DNA of 31,764 nucleotides from an uncultured Parabacteroides sp. (GTDB lineage Bacteria; Bacteroidota; Bacteroidia; Bacteroidales; Tannerellaceae): positions 1 to 31,764 of the forward strand of contig NZ_CABUOD010000046.1 of NCBI RefSeq assembly GCF_902493135.1. Direction: 5' to 3'. The notes under the pieces were generated by a model. That model saw only the letters and a program-made list of their open reading frames with translations. It did no database searches and had not been told where the DNA came from. The translations under genes were made by a program, and so were the position numbers. Each line of letters opens with the position of its first letter. Position 1 is the first letter of the stretch. Positions 1-9,363 of this stretch are shown here, piece by piece.

Positions 1-59
1 CATTACCTTGCTTTGCAATAAACTTACTAGCTTTAACACATGAACTGCCCCGAAAATGA

Positions 60-225
60 CGAAGAACCAAGTTTTTTCCATTTCTCTGTCACTGTATCAC
101 TGATACCTCTTTACCAATTGATATTCAGCTTATTCCATAGTGATACATACCTGTTTTCTCTATCACTAAAGTATCACAACAGTGTCACTACCCTATCACA
201 GGTAATTTGATGGAAAACATGTATT
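60..225. repeat. Left arm of a diverged inverted repeat rich in TATCAC/GTGATA
   Basis: This block carries five copies of TATCAC or its complement GTGATA, plus several GTCAC or GTGAC variants. Read on the opposite strand it lines up with 643-795: both have a run like CTGTCACT-x-TATCACT, then ATTGATATTCA, then AGTGATACAT, then TTTTCTCTATCACTA, in the same order with similar spacing. It is therefore a diverged inverted copy and not a random cluster. No coding potential is seen. Its function is unknown; clustered short motifs suggest a protein-binding array. Confidence 0.6.
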
Positions 226-642
226 TCGTTTATATATGACTGTATATAAGCGCATTGCAAACAACACGAACAACAAGCGCCTCATTCTCACTCCTGCAAA
301 TGACTCGATTATTTTATGTAAAAACGACTATAAAATATGTAAAACCAAGTAGTTTTCGTGATCCGGCAAGGCACTTTAGTTTCCGGACGTTCCCCTGTTG
401 CTCCTTTTTACACCCGGGTGTGGAGAGCCGGTACACCCGGGTATAAAGGGTGGCGACATGGGGGTGTCTACGAGATTATGTGCTTGTTTCTTGCTAAAAA
501 AGAGAAGTCTTTTGTGGAATGAAAAACCGTATTTTGCCGATTTAATACCTATTACATTCGTTTTTACATTTGTTTGCTTGATTTTTTTTAGATGCTTTTT
601 CAAAAGCAAGAGAAGGCAATGTGCTGTTTTTCAATTATATGA
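226..642. other. Non-coding spacer between the inverted arms
   Basis: This stretch of about 400 bases lies between the two GTGATA-rich arms. It contains short open frames on both strands, none with a recognisable product, a good ribosome-binding site or a signal peptide. The only clear structure is a pair of CCCGGG palindromes near 409-443. No RNA gene is recognised. Confidence 0.5.
409..443. repeat. Two copies of a TACACCCGGGT palindromic motif
   Basis: TACACCCGGGT occurs at 409-419 and again at 432-442, 23 bp apart. The first copy lies in a perfect 12-bp palindrome, ACACCCGGGTGT (410-421). The second has the core palindrome ACCCGGGT. They are GC-rich islands in AT-rich DNA. They could be a protein-binding site or a small hairpin; no function is assigned. 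Confidence 0.6.
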
Positions 643-795
643 TAAAAATGCCATGTTTAGGAGTGATAGAGGAGTGACACTGTAGTGATAGAGAAAAACG
701 CCATGTATCACTTCCTATAACGCTTGAATATCAATGGATACAATCTTAATAGTGATAGAGTGACAGATAATTTGCAGAAAACTTCGTATGTAGAT
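643..795. repeat. Right arm of the diverged GTGATA-rich inverted repeat
   Basis: This is the counterpart of the block at 60-225, in opposite orientation. It carries four GTGATA or TATCAC copies and two GTGAC variants. The shared anchors are the CTGTCACT/AGTGACAG run, the ATTGATATTC segment and the TTTTCTCTATCACTA segment. Together the arms span about 735 bp. Confidence 0.6.
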
Positions 796-973
796 CTTTA
801 GCCTCTGAGAACATAGCGGTAATCGTTTAAATGTTGTTTTGAGACTATAGAATTAACACTTTTGTCGTTATATTCCTATTATTCAGGCAGATATTTATTT
901 GGTTATATCGAACTCACGTTAAGTATGCTGTAAACAAAGCAATGGAACTGTCATAACAGGTCTATTAAAAACA

Positions 974-1020
974 AGAACACGGAACTTCTCCGGTTTATTT
1001 TCCGGGATGTTCCGTGTTCT
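974..1020 (-). terminator. Rho-independent terminator of the fimbrial operon
   Basis: A perfect 12-bp stem (AGAACACGGAAC at 974-985 pairing with GTTCCGTGTTCT at 1009-1020) encloses an inner CCGG/CCGG pairing. On the minus strand the hairpin is followed by TTGTTTTTAA, a typical U-rich tail. It lies about 30 bp past the stop of the last fimbrial gene and so closes that operon. Confidence 0.85.
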
Positions 1021-1051
1021 CTTTATATAATTCTTAATCCTTATCGGCGGC

Positions 1052-4000
1052 TTACTTCACCTCAACCTTTTCGCTAACGACCTGCGAACCGCTCTCGGCA
1101 CGGACGACATAGATGCCCGGTGCGAGATGGTCGACGGAGGTGGTCGGCGTGTTTAGGTTACGCAAGGTGCGCAAGGCGCGACCGGAAACGTCATAAACCG
1201 TCACTTCGTTCAGCGGGTCAACGGAGGAGATATCGATCCGTCCGGGTGCGCTGTTGTAGAAGATGATGCGGCCCTGGGCAACGATCTCGTTGGAGGTGGC
1301 GATCGAACCGTTCAATACGTAACGTCCGGAGGTATTGCCCGGAACGGTCAGCGTCAAGCCGTCAGTCACGTCATAGCGTTTACCGGTCTGCTTGTCCACC
1401 AACTTCACATTTTTCATGGCGCCCGACACCTTGAAGCTAAGCTCTACCGGGGTCGCGTTTTTGCCGTAGATACCGAGCGGGATCTCCGCCAGTTCCGGCG
1501 TCACGTTGATAGCCGTCATCTGGTTGCCGGCAAGAGTATAAACTTGCGGTGCAGCTACTTCCTCGTTGATCAGCAAGGCGGCGTCTTCGCCCTCCACATA
1601 GCTGTCTGATGCGGTGACAAGACCGGCAACGACGGCAGTATTACGAACACCGTCACGGGTAGCGGTGATACGCAATTGCGGCAGAGGTTCATCGGCAGGG
1701 GAGGAGGTGGCGGAACGCAAACCTGGTTTTCCGGTTGCCGGGGCTTTCGCAATCATGTCGGTGGTGAAAGTGGCTTTTGTCATATTCGGGACAATGAATG
1801 ACTGGAGGGGAGCGATATATTCACCATTATAACCATCTGATGTAGATAAGGTATAATCCTTACCCATCACATTAGATATTATTTTGTTGTCATTCAAAAT
1901 ATAATATGTTCCTTCACTTCTTCCATTCACTTCAAAAAACGTTTTCATATTCAAATGAGACATGAATGGGTTTCCGAACATTTCTTCAACCGTGTCCACC
2001 ACATGAGATGTAACAGGATTGCTCCCCATCTCATCAGGACTGATCAAGAAACGACCGTTACCTTCTCGATTTTCGCTTGTCAACTCTTTGTTGTCATTCG
2101 TAGTATTATCACTCGCATAGTAACTATATGAATTATCGTTTTTGGGTAACCGGAATAATACTTTACCACTGAAAGAACTTTCCGCCTTTGTTCCAATCGA
2201 AAATCCTGTACCTGAAGCAAATGATACATCCACATCATTATACAGATTCGACCAACCGGTAGAAATAGCATAATTTACAGGATTATTAATACCGCTCGAA
2301 TGAATTACCCAAGCTTTACTTTTCTTCCATCCACGCATATAAACAGCTGGAGCCCAACGGGTATATTTCGTATTATCCTCATAATTAATTTTCTCAAACG
2401 CCGGAGTTTCCTGACGTGCATATTGACCAGTCCCAGTTCCTGTCGGCAAATACATATCTCCCGATACCACGCCTCTCAAAGGTGAAGCAAGCATATACCA
2501 GCGGTTCGGGTCCATTTCATAATCTACGTGTGCCGTATCATAAGTCAAGTACTCCGTATGCAGGATTTCTGATTCAGGTTTGATATAGATATCATCGCAG
2601 GTATTGCCGTAGAAGCGGACACAGGCATAATTATGAACATCATCCTTTTTATCAGGATTATCAAAACTTCCGAACAATTCTTTTTCATAATCCGGATCGG
2701 CAAGCAAGTCATATTCGATGTTCTTGGTAGCAGCACCGATTTCATCCTCTGCTTTCATATTTAATATAGGCAAGCTGGTTTGCTTTTTCAATTCATACAA
2801 ATGCGGATGGGCAGCATAAGCATTTCCATTTAGATTATAATCGTTCCCTTCTTTCTGTGCCTTACCATAAACCGTCACTTTCGTGAAACGCATTGGGACG
2901 TAGGCTTCATTATGGCTACCGCTCTTATTTGCAACACCTATTGTATAAAGTTCTTTATCATTAGACCGTCTCCAATGGCTTGGCCCGTCGTTGTTCCAGT
3001 TATACATATCTGTTTCACTTCCGACCCATGTCACATATTCGGGAACGATTTTGAGGGTCAGTTTCATGATGCCATTATAAACGATTTTATCTTCATCCGT
3101 ATTCTTTACGGCATAAGGGATATTGACCATATACCAAAAACCTTCACGGAACTTATTAACAGCCATTTGATTAAATTGGATTTTGAAATAGTTTTCATTC
3201 CATGTCGGTTTAGCATTATTCATATCCACATATTGATCTCCAAGTTCTATTAATTTAGCCACCGACTCCGTCTCTTTCCATAGAATATCCGAAGTTTGGT
3301 AAACCATTATATTCTGATTAGTCTTATCTACAACAAATATTTCATTCTTTTCTGACTTACGAGAATAAATCGGAATACGCAATGTCCCATTGTTCAACAG
3401 CATATCCTTTATCTGAATCAAACCCACACGGACAGAACGAACATGTGAGCCGTCTGTCGAATCTTTATCAGGTTGAGTATCTTTCGGATCGTCTTTCGGA
3501 TCCGGGTCTTTATGGTTATTAGGGTCTTCGGGATCTTTCGGATCGGGCACATCGGGATCACCCGGATCAATAATCGGAGGTGTACCTCCTAATTTAATCT
3601 CAACAGGTTTTGCACAATACAAATTTTCTGCAATCATAACATCATTATCCTGTATAGCCCTTGGCAAACCGACAATCAACTGGTATTTATTTACCATTGT
3701 ATAGTCAAAAGAATATTTACCAAAAACAAACTTACCTTTCTTATCGTTCTCTGTACTTTCATATTCTCCAAATCTCTCTACTAAAGCATTTTTTATATTT
3801 TCCCTGGTATCTTTATCTTTGCTTGTTGAAATTACATTCAATGCTTCCTGAATTGTATACTCTGTGTTGCCTATCGTTACTTTGGAAGTATTAAACTCTT
3901 CAAGGGTTCCTATAAACCAGTCGAATTTAGCATTCTCCAATGTTGTCCATGTGCCACTATCCAAATATCGGAAATTACCGACTATCTTATATGTTTTCCC

Positions 4001-6823
4001 CTGTTCCACGTTTTCCGGTTTAGTAATTTCCGATCCCACACTTTCGTCACTATATATAGTAAAGCGATCGCCAGCCACAGAAATTCTAAACGGATCTCCG
4101 ATCAATGCACAAGAACCACACGCAATAGATTCATAATTATTACCTAACGGCTGAGTGGTAATTCTGGCAACATATTCTTTCTCTGGGTCAAAAGCCTCAC
4201 CGATATCAAGTGGCAAAGAATAAATTTTATCTGCTGAATTTTTCGAGTCAAAAGAAAATGAAGCATCAACCCATGCCATATCATCTTTGATAGTAGAAAG
4301 ATAAGAAACACGGTATAATTCTTTTTCCCCATCGCCATCGTAATCTATCTCAAGAGGTCTCTCTAAATTTTCTTTTTCATAAACAGAATAATAAATCTTT
4401 GTGAAATGTTTCATTGCATCCTCTTGTCTATCAGCATATTTATCATTAATATAATCTACCAACTTTTGTGGTAACGGATCATTTGGATCAGCCCAATGAA
4501 CATCATCATTAGGCGATTTCACTTCCTGATTTTCCTTCAATCCCATAACACGCATGATATTACTATAACTTGTCCCGTATCTGACAGTTTTTACTTCCGT
4601 ATCGCACAAGTTACCGGCTTGCACGATTTCAACTTCCGGTTTTCTCATAAATACACGGATATCATCAATAGCATAGTCGGCACCGTCAGTGTGGGGCTCG
4701 TTGTTTTGAACTTCCAAGTAGAATTCAGTACATCCTTTTAAATCATCAACAACAAACGAATAGCAGAGTTGTTGCCATTTGAAAAGATTGCTATTATTAT
4801 GTTCGTTAGTAATATTTCCGCTTAAATCTTCGCTTACATTTCCATAATCAACCAAAGCATCACAGGAGGTAAATTGATGTAGTATAACCTCTTTCCTTTC
4901 GGCGTTAAAACCCTTAAAGATTAAATTCACGTTAGGTGCTAACGGATTATAAGATATTCCACCTATTGATGAAGTACGGGGTCGCGTCATATCTGCAATC
5001 CATGCTGTTACAGTCAATTCCGTATTGGGGCAAATATTATCAACCGGAACCTCTACCAATGTTCCTGCTTCTTTTGAAGCATCAATATAATAGAAATATC
5101 CATATTTCACTTTATTTTCTTCATAATCAGCATCTTCACGATCTTGGGATATCATGTATGTACGATCGTATAATGTTAGATCAGTACTTGCGGTAGGCCA
5201 TATATACATTTTACTCCAATCAACATTATCTTCTTCACTATGCCCTTTATAGCAAATGTCACCATGAGCAGAAATACCTTTCAGTCCTGCACTTCGGTAT
5301 AAACCATATATATTTTGATTATTTGTTATAGACAGATTATTTCCTTGAGGAGCCCATTTTCTATCATGAAGTAATGTATAAGCGTCTTTTCTTAAGAACC
5401 CGTAACTAGTTTGATTTTCCGAATAATAACCAAACGGTCTTTGTGACATATTGTTTGCATTTTCTGAGTTTGCATTAGAAAATCCTACTAACTTATCAAC
5501 CACATCATTATTATCAAAATCCACAGAACCTATCAATTTATATTTCTCCGAATGTCTTCGTGGCCATCGATAGGCAAAATCATCATTATTAATATCAGTT
5601 CCTAATTTAAAGCCGGAATTGAGTAGCGGATTGAAAACAAATTTGGCCATAGGATCCGATTTATTCCCGTTAGAATCGTCACTATCTGAAACTCTAACAT
5701 AAATAACGATAGAATCTGTTGGGGAATACTTATCACCATCCTCACCTCCTAAAATTCTTTGTGTTTGTTGAAAAGGAATCAAAGCGTTTTGACGACTTAC
5801 AAGTCGGAAAGGTCTATATTCAGAATCTTCTTCACCTTTATATTTATATTCAAAATGTTTCCCCTGATAATTGCCCCAGAAATAATTATCCGGCATATAA
5901 GGCATAGAGAAGTTTATAGTTTTATTCGATTCATCATACGGATAATCAAATTTAAAAACTTCCGGTTCATTTGGAATATTACCATTGGTTGCATTTTGAA
6001 GGCGATATATAAAGCGTTTTGTCAATGTCGGCTCCATATATATTCCAGCTACATTTTCTTCAGTAGATTCTTCCCATGTACCATCTTGATAAATACTAAT
6101 ATCACAATAAATATCAAATTTATTAAATGCTTCATCATTATTTACAGTAAAATAAATTGTGGAAGCATCCATACCGTATCCACCACCGTACTCGTTATAG
6201 TTTTTTTTCCAAATTTTTTGCCTGAGCCTTTTTGACCAAACCCATCCTCCATTCTGTTCTTCAATAAAAAAATCTTCAGTTAGATGTTTTCCTTCATCAT
6301 TATCAGTAGAGTTATGTTCTTCATTATTCGTTGAATTTGGACGACGAGCTTCATAATCCCAATCTCCTCCCTGCATTCTTGCTATTTTTTGATCCATTAC
6401 TTCTTCCTTAAACGAGAATTGAATGTTGCTATTATCAATATTTACAGCATTTCCATTAGAACGGTCTACTACATACCAATGTACAAACCAGTTATACTTT
6501 TCGTTATTATTTGCTTTATTGGCAATACACAACCTTAATTCAGGTATAAATAATCGGCGTGCTTGATTCATCCTCGCATAAATCGTCTTTACTTCATGAA
6601 ATACACTATCATGTCCCATGCGCATGGTTGTACCATTGTTTAGACTTATAACACTTTCATGATCTTTCATGATAATTTTGGGCCTATTACTTCCATCTTT
6701 GCTAACCGGTCCTGTAAACGTCTTCTCTCCCCAAGCTATCCAGCCGCCCCCGCCAACTAACAGGGCGAACGACAGGAAGAGTACCCGGAGCCATCTGTCA
6801 TATATTAATTTATTTCGTTTCAT
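1052..6823 (-). CDS. Very large fimbria-associated surface protein with Por-secretion-like C-terminus
   Basis: A 1923-residue exported protein, last gene of the fimbrial operon. Residues 1-32 form a signal peptide (basic start, then a Leu/Phe/Ala-rich core). Around residues 570-725 the sequence looks like a beta-sandwich carbohydrate-binding-type module ending in AIDDIRVF. A Pro/Asp-rich linker lies near residues 1078-1124. The last 60 residues (VYDVSGRALRTL, then LAPGIYVVRAESG, ending KVEVK) match the pattern of type IX secretion type A sorting domains. By position and C-terminus it resembles P. gingivalis Mfa5, a T9SS-delivered tip component, but no von Willebrand MIDAS motif is seen. The DNA for the C-terminal 240 or so residues is GC-rich, whereas about 1800-6700 is AT-rich. 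The start is the ATG just before the signal peptide. Tip adhesin is the best inference; the middle is not a family I recognise. Confidence 0.8.
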   Translation of the reverse strand: MKRNKLIYDRWLRVLFLSFALLVGGGGWIAWGEKTFTGPVSKDGSNRPKIIMKDHESVISLNNGTTMRMGHDSVFHEVKTIYARMNQARRLFIPELRLCIANKANNNEKYNWFVHWYVVDRSNGNAVNIDNSNIQFSFKEEVMDQKIARMQGGDWDYEARRPNSTNNEEHNSTDNDEGKHLTEDFFIEEQNGGWVWSKRLRQKIWKKNYNEYGGGYGMDASTIYFTVNNDEAFNKFDIYCDISIYQDGTWEESTEENVAGIYMEPTLTKRFIYRLQNATNGNIPNEPEVFKFDYPYDESNKTINFSMPYMPDNYFWGNYQGKHFEYKYKGEEDSEYRPFRLVSRQNALIPFQQTQRILGGEDGDKYSPTDSIVIYVRVSDSDDSNGNKSDPMAKFVFNPLLNSGFKLGTDINNDDFAYRWPRRHSEKYKLIGSVDFDNNDVVDKLVGFSNANSENANNMSQRPFGYYSENQTSYGFLRKDAYTLLHDRKWAPQGNNLSITNNQNIYGLYRSAGLKGISAHGDICYKGHSEEDNVDWSKMYIWPTASTDLTLYDRTYMISQDREDADYEENKVKYGYFYYIDASKEAGTLVEVPVDNICPNTELTVTAWIADMTRPRTSSIGGISYNPLAPNVNLIFKGFNAERKEVILHQFTSCDALVDYGNVSEDLSGNITNEHNNSNLFKWQQLCYSFVVDDLKGCTEFYLEVQNNEPHTDGADYAIDDIRVFMRKPEVEIVQAGNLCDTEVKTVRYGTSYSNIMRVMGLKENQEVKSPNDDVHWADPNDPLPQKLVDYINDKYADRQEDAMKHFTKIYYSVYEKENLERPLEIDYDGDGEKELYRVSYLSTIKDDMAWVDASFSFDSKNSADKIYSLPLDIGEAFDPEKEYVARITTQPLGNNYESIACGSCALIGDPFRISVAGDRFTIYSDESVGSEITKPENVEQGKTYKIVGNFRYLDSGTWTTLENAKFDWFIGTLEEFNTSKVTIGNTEYTIQEALNVISTSKDKDTRENIKNALVERFGEYESTENDKKGKFVFGKYSFDYTMVNKYQLIVGLPRAIQDNDVMIAENLYCAKPVEIKLGGTPPIIDPGDPDVPDPKDPEDPNNHKDPDPKDDPKDTQPDKDSTDGSHVRSVRVGLIQIKDMLLNNGTLRIPIYSRKSEKNEIFVVDKTNQNIMVYQTSDILWKETESVAKLIELGDQYVDMNNAKPTWNENYFKIQFNQMAVNKFREGFWYMVNIPYAVKNTDEDKIVYNGIMKLTLKIVPEYVTWVGSETDMYNWNNDGPSHWRRSNDKELYTIGVANKSGSHNEAYVPMRFTKVTVYGKAQKEGNDYNLNGNAYAAHPHLYELKKQTSLPILNMKAEDEIGAATKNIEYDLLADPDYEKELFGSFDNPDKKDDVHNYACVRFYGNTCDDIYIKPESEILHTEYLTYDTAHVDYEMDPNRWYMLASPLRGVVSGDMYLPTGTGTGQYARQETPAFEKINYEDNTKYTRWAPAVYMRGWKKSKAWVIHSSGINNPVNYAISTGWSNLYNDVDVSFASGTGFSIGTKAESSFSGKVLFRLPKNDNSYSYYASDNTTNDNKELTSENREGNGRFLISPDEMGSNPVTSHVVDTVEEMFGNPFMSHLNMKTFFEVNGRSEGTYYILNDNKIISNVMGKDYTLSTSDGYNGEYIAPLQSFIVPNMTKATFTTDMIAKAPATGKPGLRSATSSPADEPLPQLRITATRDGVRNTAVVAGLVTASDSYVEGEDAALLINEEVAAPQVYTLAGNQMTAINVTPELAEIPLGIYGKNATPVELSFKVSGAMKNVKLVDKQTGKRYDVTDGLTLTVPGNTSGRYVLNGSIATSNEIVAQGRIIFYNSAPGRIDISSVDPLNEVTVYDVSGRALRTLRNLNTPTTSVDHLAPGIYVVRAESGSQVVSEKVEVK

Positions 6824-6955
6824 TGTATTTAATTTAGTTGTTATATCTGTTGTTTATAGTATGAAATATGCTTAGTAAACAAGCAGGAATCTACTTAATA
6901 AGCAGACTCGTGGATACTTACTAAGTTGACAAACATCGACTTATCGAGTAACCTT
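6824..6955 (-). other. Intergenic leader before the giant surface protein, with inverted repeat
   Basis: This 132-bp gap is the only sizeable one inside the fimbrial operon. It contains an 8-bp inverted repeat, CTTAGTAA at 6871-6878 and TTACTAAG at 6918-6925, with a 39-nt loop holding further AAGCAG/TTAATAAG partial repeats. No full TAnnTTTG promoter is seen on the minus strand, so readthrough from the upstream gene is likely. A leader structure affecting expression of the last gene is possible. Confidence 0.4.
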
Positions 6956-8326
6956 TCAAGGATTTGCCGCTTGGTCAAATATATCCGCAAACTTCAACTG
7001 GATTTGGAAAGTGGCCAAAACGACACCGCCTTTCTTTGCAATCAGCTCGAATGTCGCGCTTTGTTCCTTAGTAGCAGCACCAACCATGCGACCGCCTGTG
7101 ATTTGCCATTTTCCAGTAGTATTATTTTGTGTCACACTATTAGGGGCTTCCGCTAACAAATCACCCTTGTTTACGTTTCCGATACTCCAATCTACTTGTT
7201 TAGAGATATCTCCTTCATTATTTTCTTGCGAAACCAACTCATCGATCGTAATTGTAAATGGACCACCGCCATATACCGTGCAAACCAAATCGGTTATGCC
7301 ATTGCTGGTAGAAGATTCCGGATATCCTCCGATCGGCGGATTTTCATTGCTTACAGACAAAAGTGTCAGTTTATAAGGCGTGAACTCGATATTCAGATTC
7401 CAGACATGATTGCGGGGAATCTGACGAAGGGCAGTGAACTTTTCCCCTTGATGCGGATTATTATCCGGATGAACATCACTGCTTGTCTGCAATTTCACCT
7501 TAAACCCGCCGGCAGTCTCCGACTCGTTCACATAGAACCAATCAGACTCCATGGAACCGTCTGTTGCAGCAAGTTCCTCATCTTTGAAAAGATTTTCAAT
7601 CGAATAACCATTTCCGGACAGTGCCACAAACTTGTCCACTTCAAAAAGACTCCCTGTCGTATTGAACTCTCCCACGGTCAAACCGGTAACAGTAATCAGG
7701 TGGTTCGTTCTGTTGCGCATCTTGACTTTCAGACGGCTCACCAAGCGAACCAAATAAATCGGTTTCACTCCATTTGCCGGAACCCATTCTTCCTGCACAC
7801 TCATAGGAAGGAATTTTTTCGTAGCAAGAATATTATTGATGCCTGATTCCCAGGAAACGGTAGAGGGCAACATTGGCATATTATCTCCCTCCGCTGTTGC
7901 AACAATATCTTTCAAGGGTTCATCTTTCAGCGATTCCCAATTCGCAAACGCATAAATCCGCTTCGCCCCGCCGGTGATCTTGAAAGAGCCAGACTTCCAG
8001 CTTGTCAGTTCGCCTTGTTGGGCTTTCGTATCGCTTTTCAAATCCGGCTGAAACTTCTTTTCCACCTTGCCGGACGCATCCACGATAAACACCACTAACG
8101 AATGGATTAGTTCGCCGTCCAAAGGTTTCAGATCATCGGCGCTCGCTTTCGTCTGCAACGATCCCGATACATCGGAAACGCCCACCTGTAAGTCCACCTC
8201 CACCATTTCGGGGAGGTCGGGATCGCCGTTCCCACCCTGTTCGCCGCTCACGCATCCGAAGGCGATGAGGGCAAACAGGCCGGCAAGCAACGGCAAGCGC
8301 TTATATTGATTCAATCTGTTTTTCAT
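6956..8326 (-). CDS. FimA-like lipoprotein fimbrillin (accessory or shaft subunit)
   Basis: A 456-residue lipoprotein with a lipobox ending at Cys25 (LIAFGC). The mature N-terminus has the FimA/Mfa1-type layout: an early beta-strand segment (VEVDLQVGVSDVSG), a TKA motif, a strand reading IHSLVVFIVDASG, and a later IYAFANW segment. This resembles the P. gingivalis FimA superfamily (P_gingi_FimA). Such subunits are exported as lipoproteins, trimmed by a protease and polymerised by donor-strand exchange at the cell surface. Its ATG overlaps the stop of the upstream anchor gene in an ATGA tetranucleotide, implying translational coupling. It is the second fimbrillin of the operon, so an accessory role between shaft and tip, like Mfa3 or Mfa4, is plausible. 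Confidence 0.8.
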   Translation of the reverse strand: MKNRLNQYKRLPLLAGLFALIAFGCVSGEQGGNGDPDLPEMVEVDLQVGVSDVSGSLQTKASADDLKPLDGELIHSLVVFIVDASGKVEKKFQPDLKSDTKAQQGELTSWKSGSFKITGGAKRIYAFANWESLKDEPLKDIVATAEGDNMPMLPSTVSWESGINNILATKKFLPMSVQEEWVPANGVKPIYLVRLVSRLKVKMRNRTNHLITVTGLTVGEFNTTGSLFEVDKFVALSGNGYSIENLFKDEELAATDGSMESDWFYVNESETAGGFKVKLQTSSDVHPDNNPHQGEKFTALRQIPRNHVWNLNIEFTPYKLTLLSVSNENPPIGGYPESSTSNGITDLVCTVYGGGPFTITIDELVSQENNEGDISKQVDWSIGNVNKGDLLAEAPNSVTQNNTTGKWQITGGRMVGAATKEQSATFELIAKKGGVVLATFQIQLKFADIFDQAANP

Positions 8327-9345
8327 AATCCCATCTCCTCATTACCAAGTGTCACATCTTCGAGGCGGACAATCCAGTCGTCCACTACCACGTAGAGGCA
8401 GTGCGCCCGTCCGCCGGCGATATCCACGTAGGCGGTGATTACATATTCGTCCTGGCGGTCCAGGTACTCCTGTCCCGGCAACTTGTGCGAAGCGATCTGC
8501 GTCAGTTTCAGCAAACCTGTCAGGTCGACATTGATGAATGGCGTTATTTCGCTTGCATAGCGGACGCTCAGCGTGCCGGTCGAATTGTCGATCAGGCGGA
8601 GCGTATTCAGTTCGGTACAGACGGCATCATAGGAAACAATTGCATTGTCGGCCGACTTGACCGTCTCCACCTGTTGCAGATAGGGCAACCAGGTGATGCG
8701 CGTGGCGGATTGCGGTTCATTCTGCGCGTCAAGATCACTATTGGTAGTGGTGACCACTAAATTGAAAGCGTCTTCCTCCAGTTTCGTACCCCGGTTGGCA
8801 TCGATCAGGATGAAGCGTATTTTGTTAGTGTTCTTCACCAGCGGAAACTCGGTGTCGGTCGCGCCGCCTACCGGGACCGTATAGTCGAGTTCGCCTTGAA
8901 ACAGACCCGACAATTCGCGATCCACCCGATTTTCTGTGGCTTTCACCGCCATGCGGAAGTCGTCAATGGAAGAACCTGCGGCAGGCTCCGTCCAGGTGTA
9001 ATCCGTCTCATTCAGCCCGGCCCAGGCCAGCAGGCGGTAGTCACCCGGTTCCAATTCGCTGAGGTCCACTTCGTTCTTCTTCAACTCGTCGCCCTCGATC
9101 AATCGCGAAGAAAGGTACTTGCCGTCGCAGTCGTAGATGTAGAGACGGACGTTCTTTTCACGTTCCTGGTTCACCATCTCGTAGGCAAACGCGTCGGCAT
9201 GTTTGATGTTGTGCCGGTAGACGAAACGGAGCGTGTGCCGGCAAAGAGGAAGTTCGTCATGGATATAATCGCATGAAGTCAGTCCGGAGAGGCCGAGAAC
9301 CGCCAGTACCGGAAATAAAAGGTATAATATCTTATGGTATTTCAT
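8323..9345 (-). CDS. FimB/Mfa2-family fimbrial anchor lipoprotein
   Basis: A 340-residue lipoprotein with lipobox LTSC and lipidated Cys25, followed by a short segment containing PLC. The sequence RLYIYDCDGKYL with ELEPGDYRLLAWAG is characteristic of the FimB/Mfa2 family, whose members anchor the fimbria in the outer membrane and limit its length. The gene starts 18 bp after the Mfa1-type fimbrillin gene and its stop overlaps the next start (ATGA). Gene order fimbrillin then anchor is the same as mfa1-mfa2 in P. gingivalis. The length is typical for the family. Confidence 0.87.
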   Translation of the reverse strand: MKYHKILYLLFPVLAVLGLSGLTSCDYIHDELPLCRHTLRFVYRHNIKHADAFAYEMVNQEREKNVRLYIYDCDGKYLSSRLIEGDELKKNEVDLSELEPGDYRLLAWAGLNETDYTWTEPAAGSSIDDFRMAVKATENRVDRELSGLFQGELDYTVPVGGATDTEFPLVKNTNKIRFILIDANRGTKLEEDAFNLVVTTTNSDLDAQNEPQSATRITWLPYLQQVETVKSADNAIVSYDAVCTELNTLRLIDNSTGTLSVRYASEITPFINVDLTGLLKLTQIASHKLPGQEYLDRQDEYVITAYVDIAGGRAHCLYVVVDDWIVRLEDVTLGNEEMGL

Positions 9346-9363
9346 TGTTCTCCTATTTTTTGT

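Noticed and set aside
60..225. CRISPR array
   Set aside because: The TATCAC/GTGATA units occur in both orientations, at irregular spacing and with no repeat longer than about 8 bp, and no cas gene is near.
398..685. Plus-strand frame of 95 codons in the left gene-free region
   Set aside because: It crosses the CCCGGG palindromes and part of the inverted array, has no ribosome-binding site or recognisable domain, and its amino-acid sequence is of low-complexity chance type.
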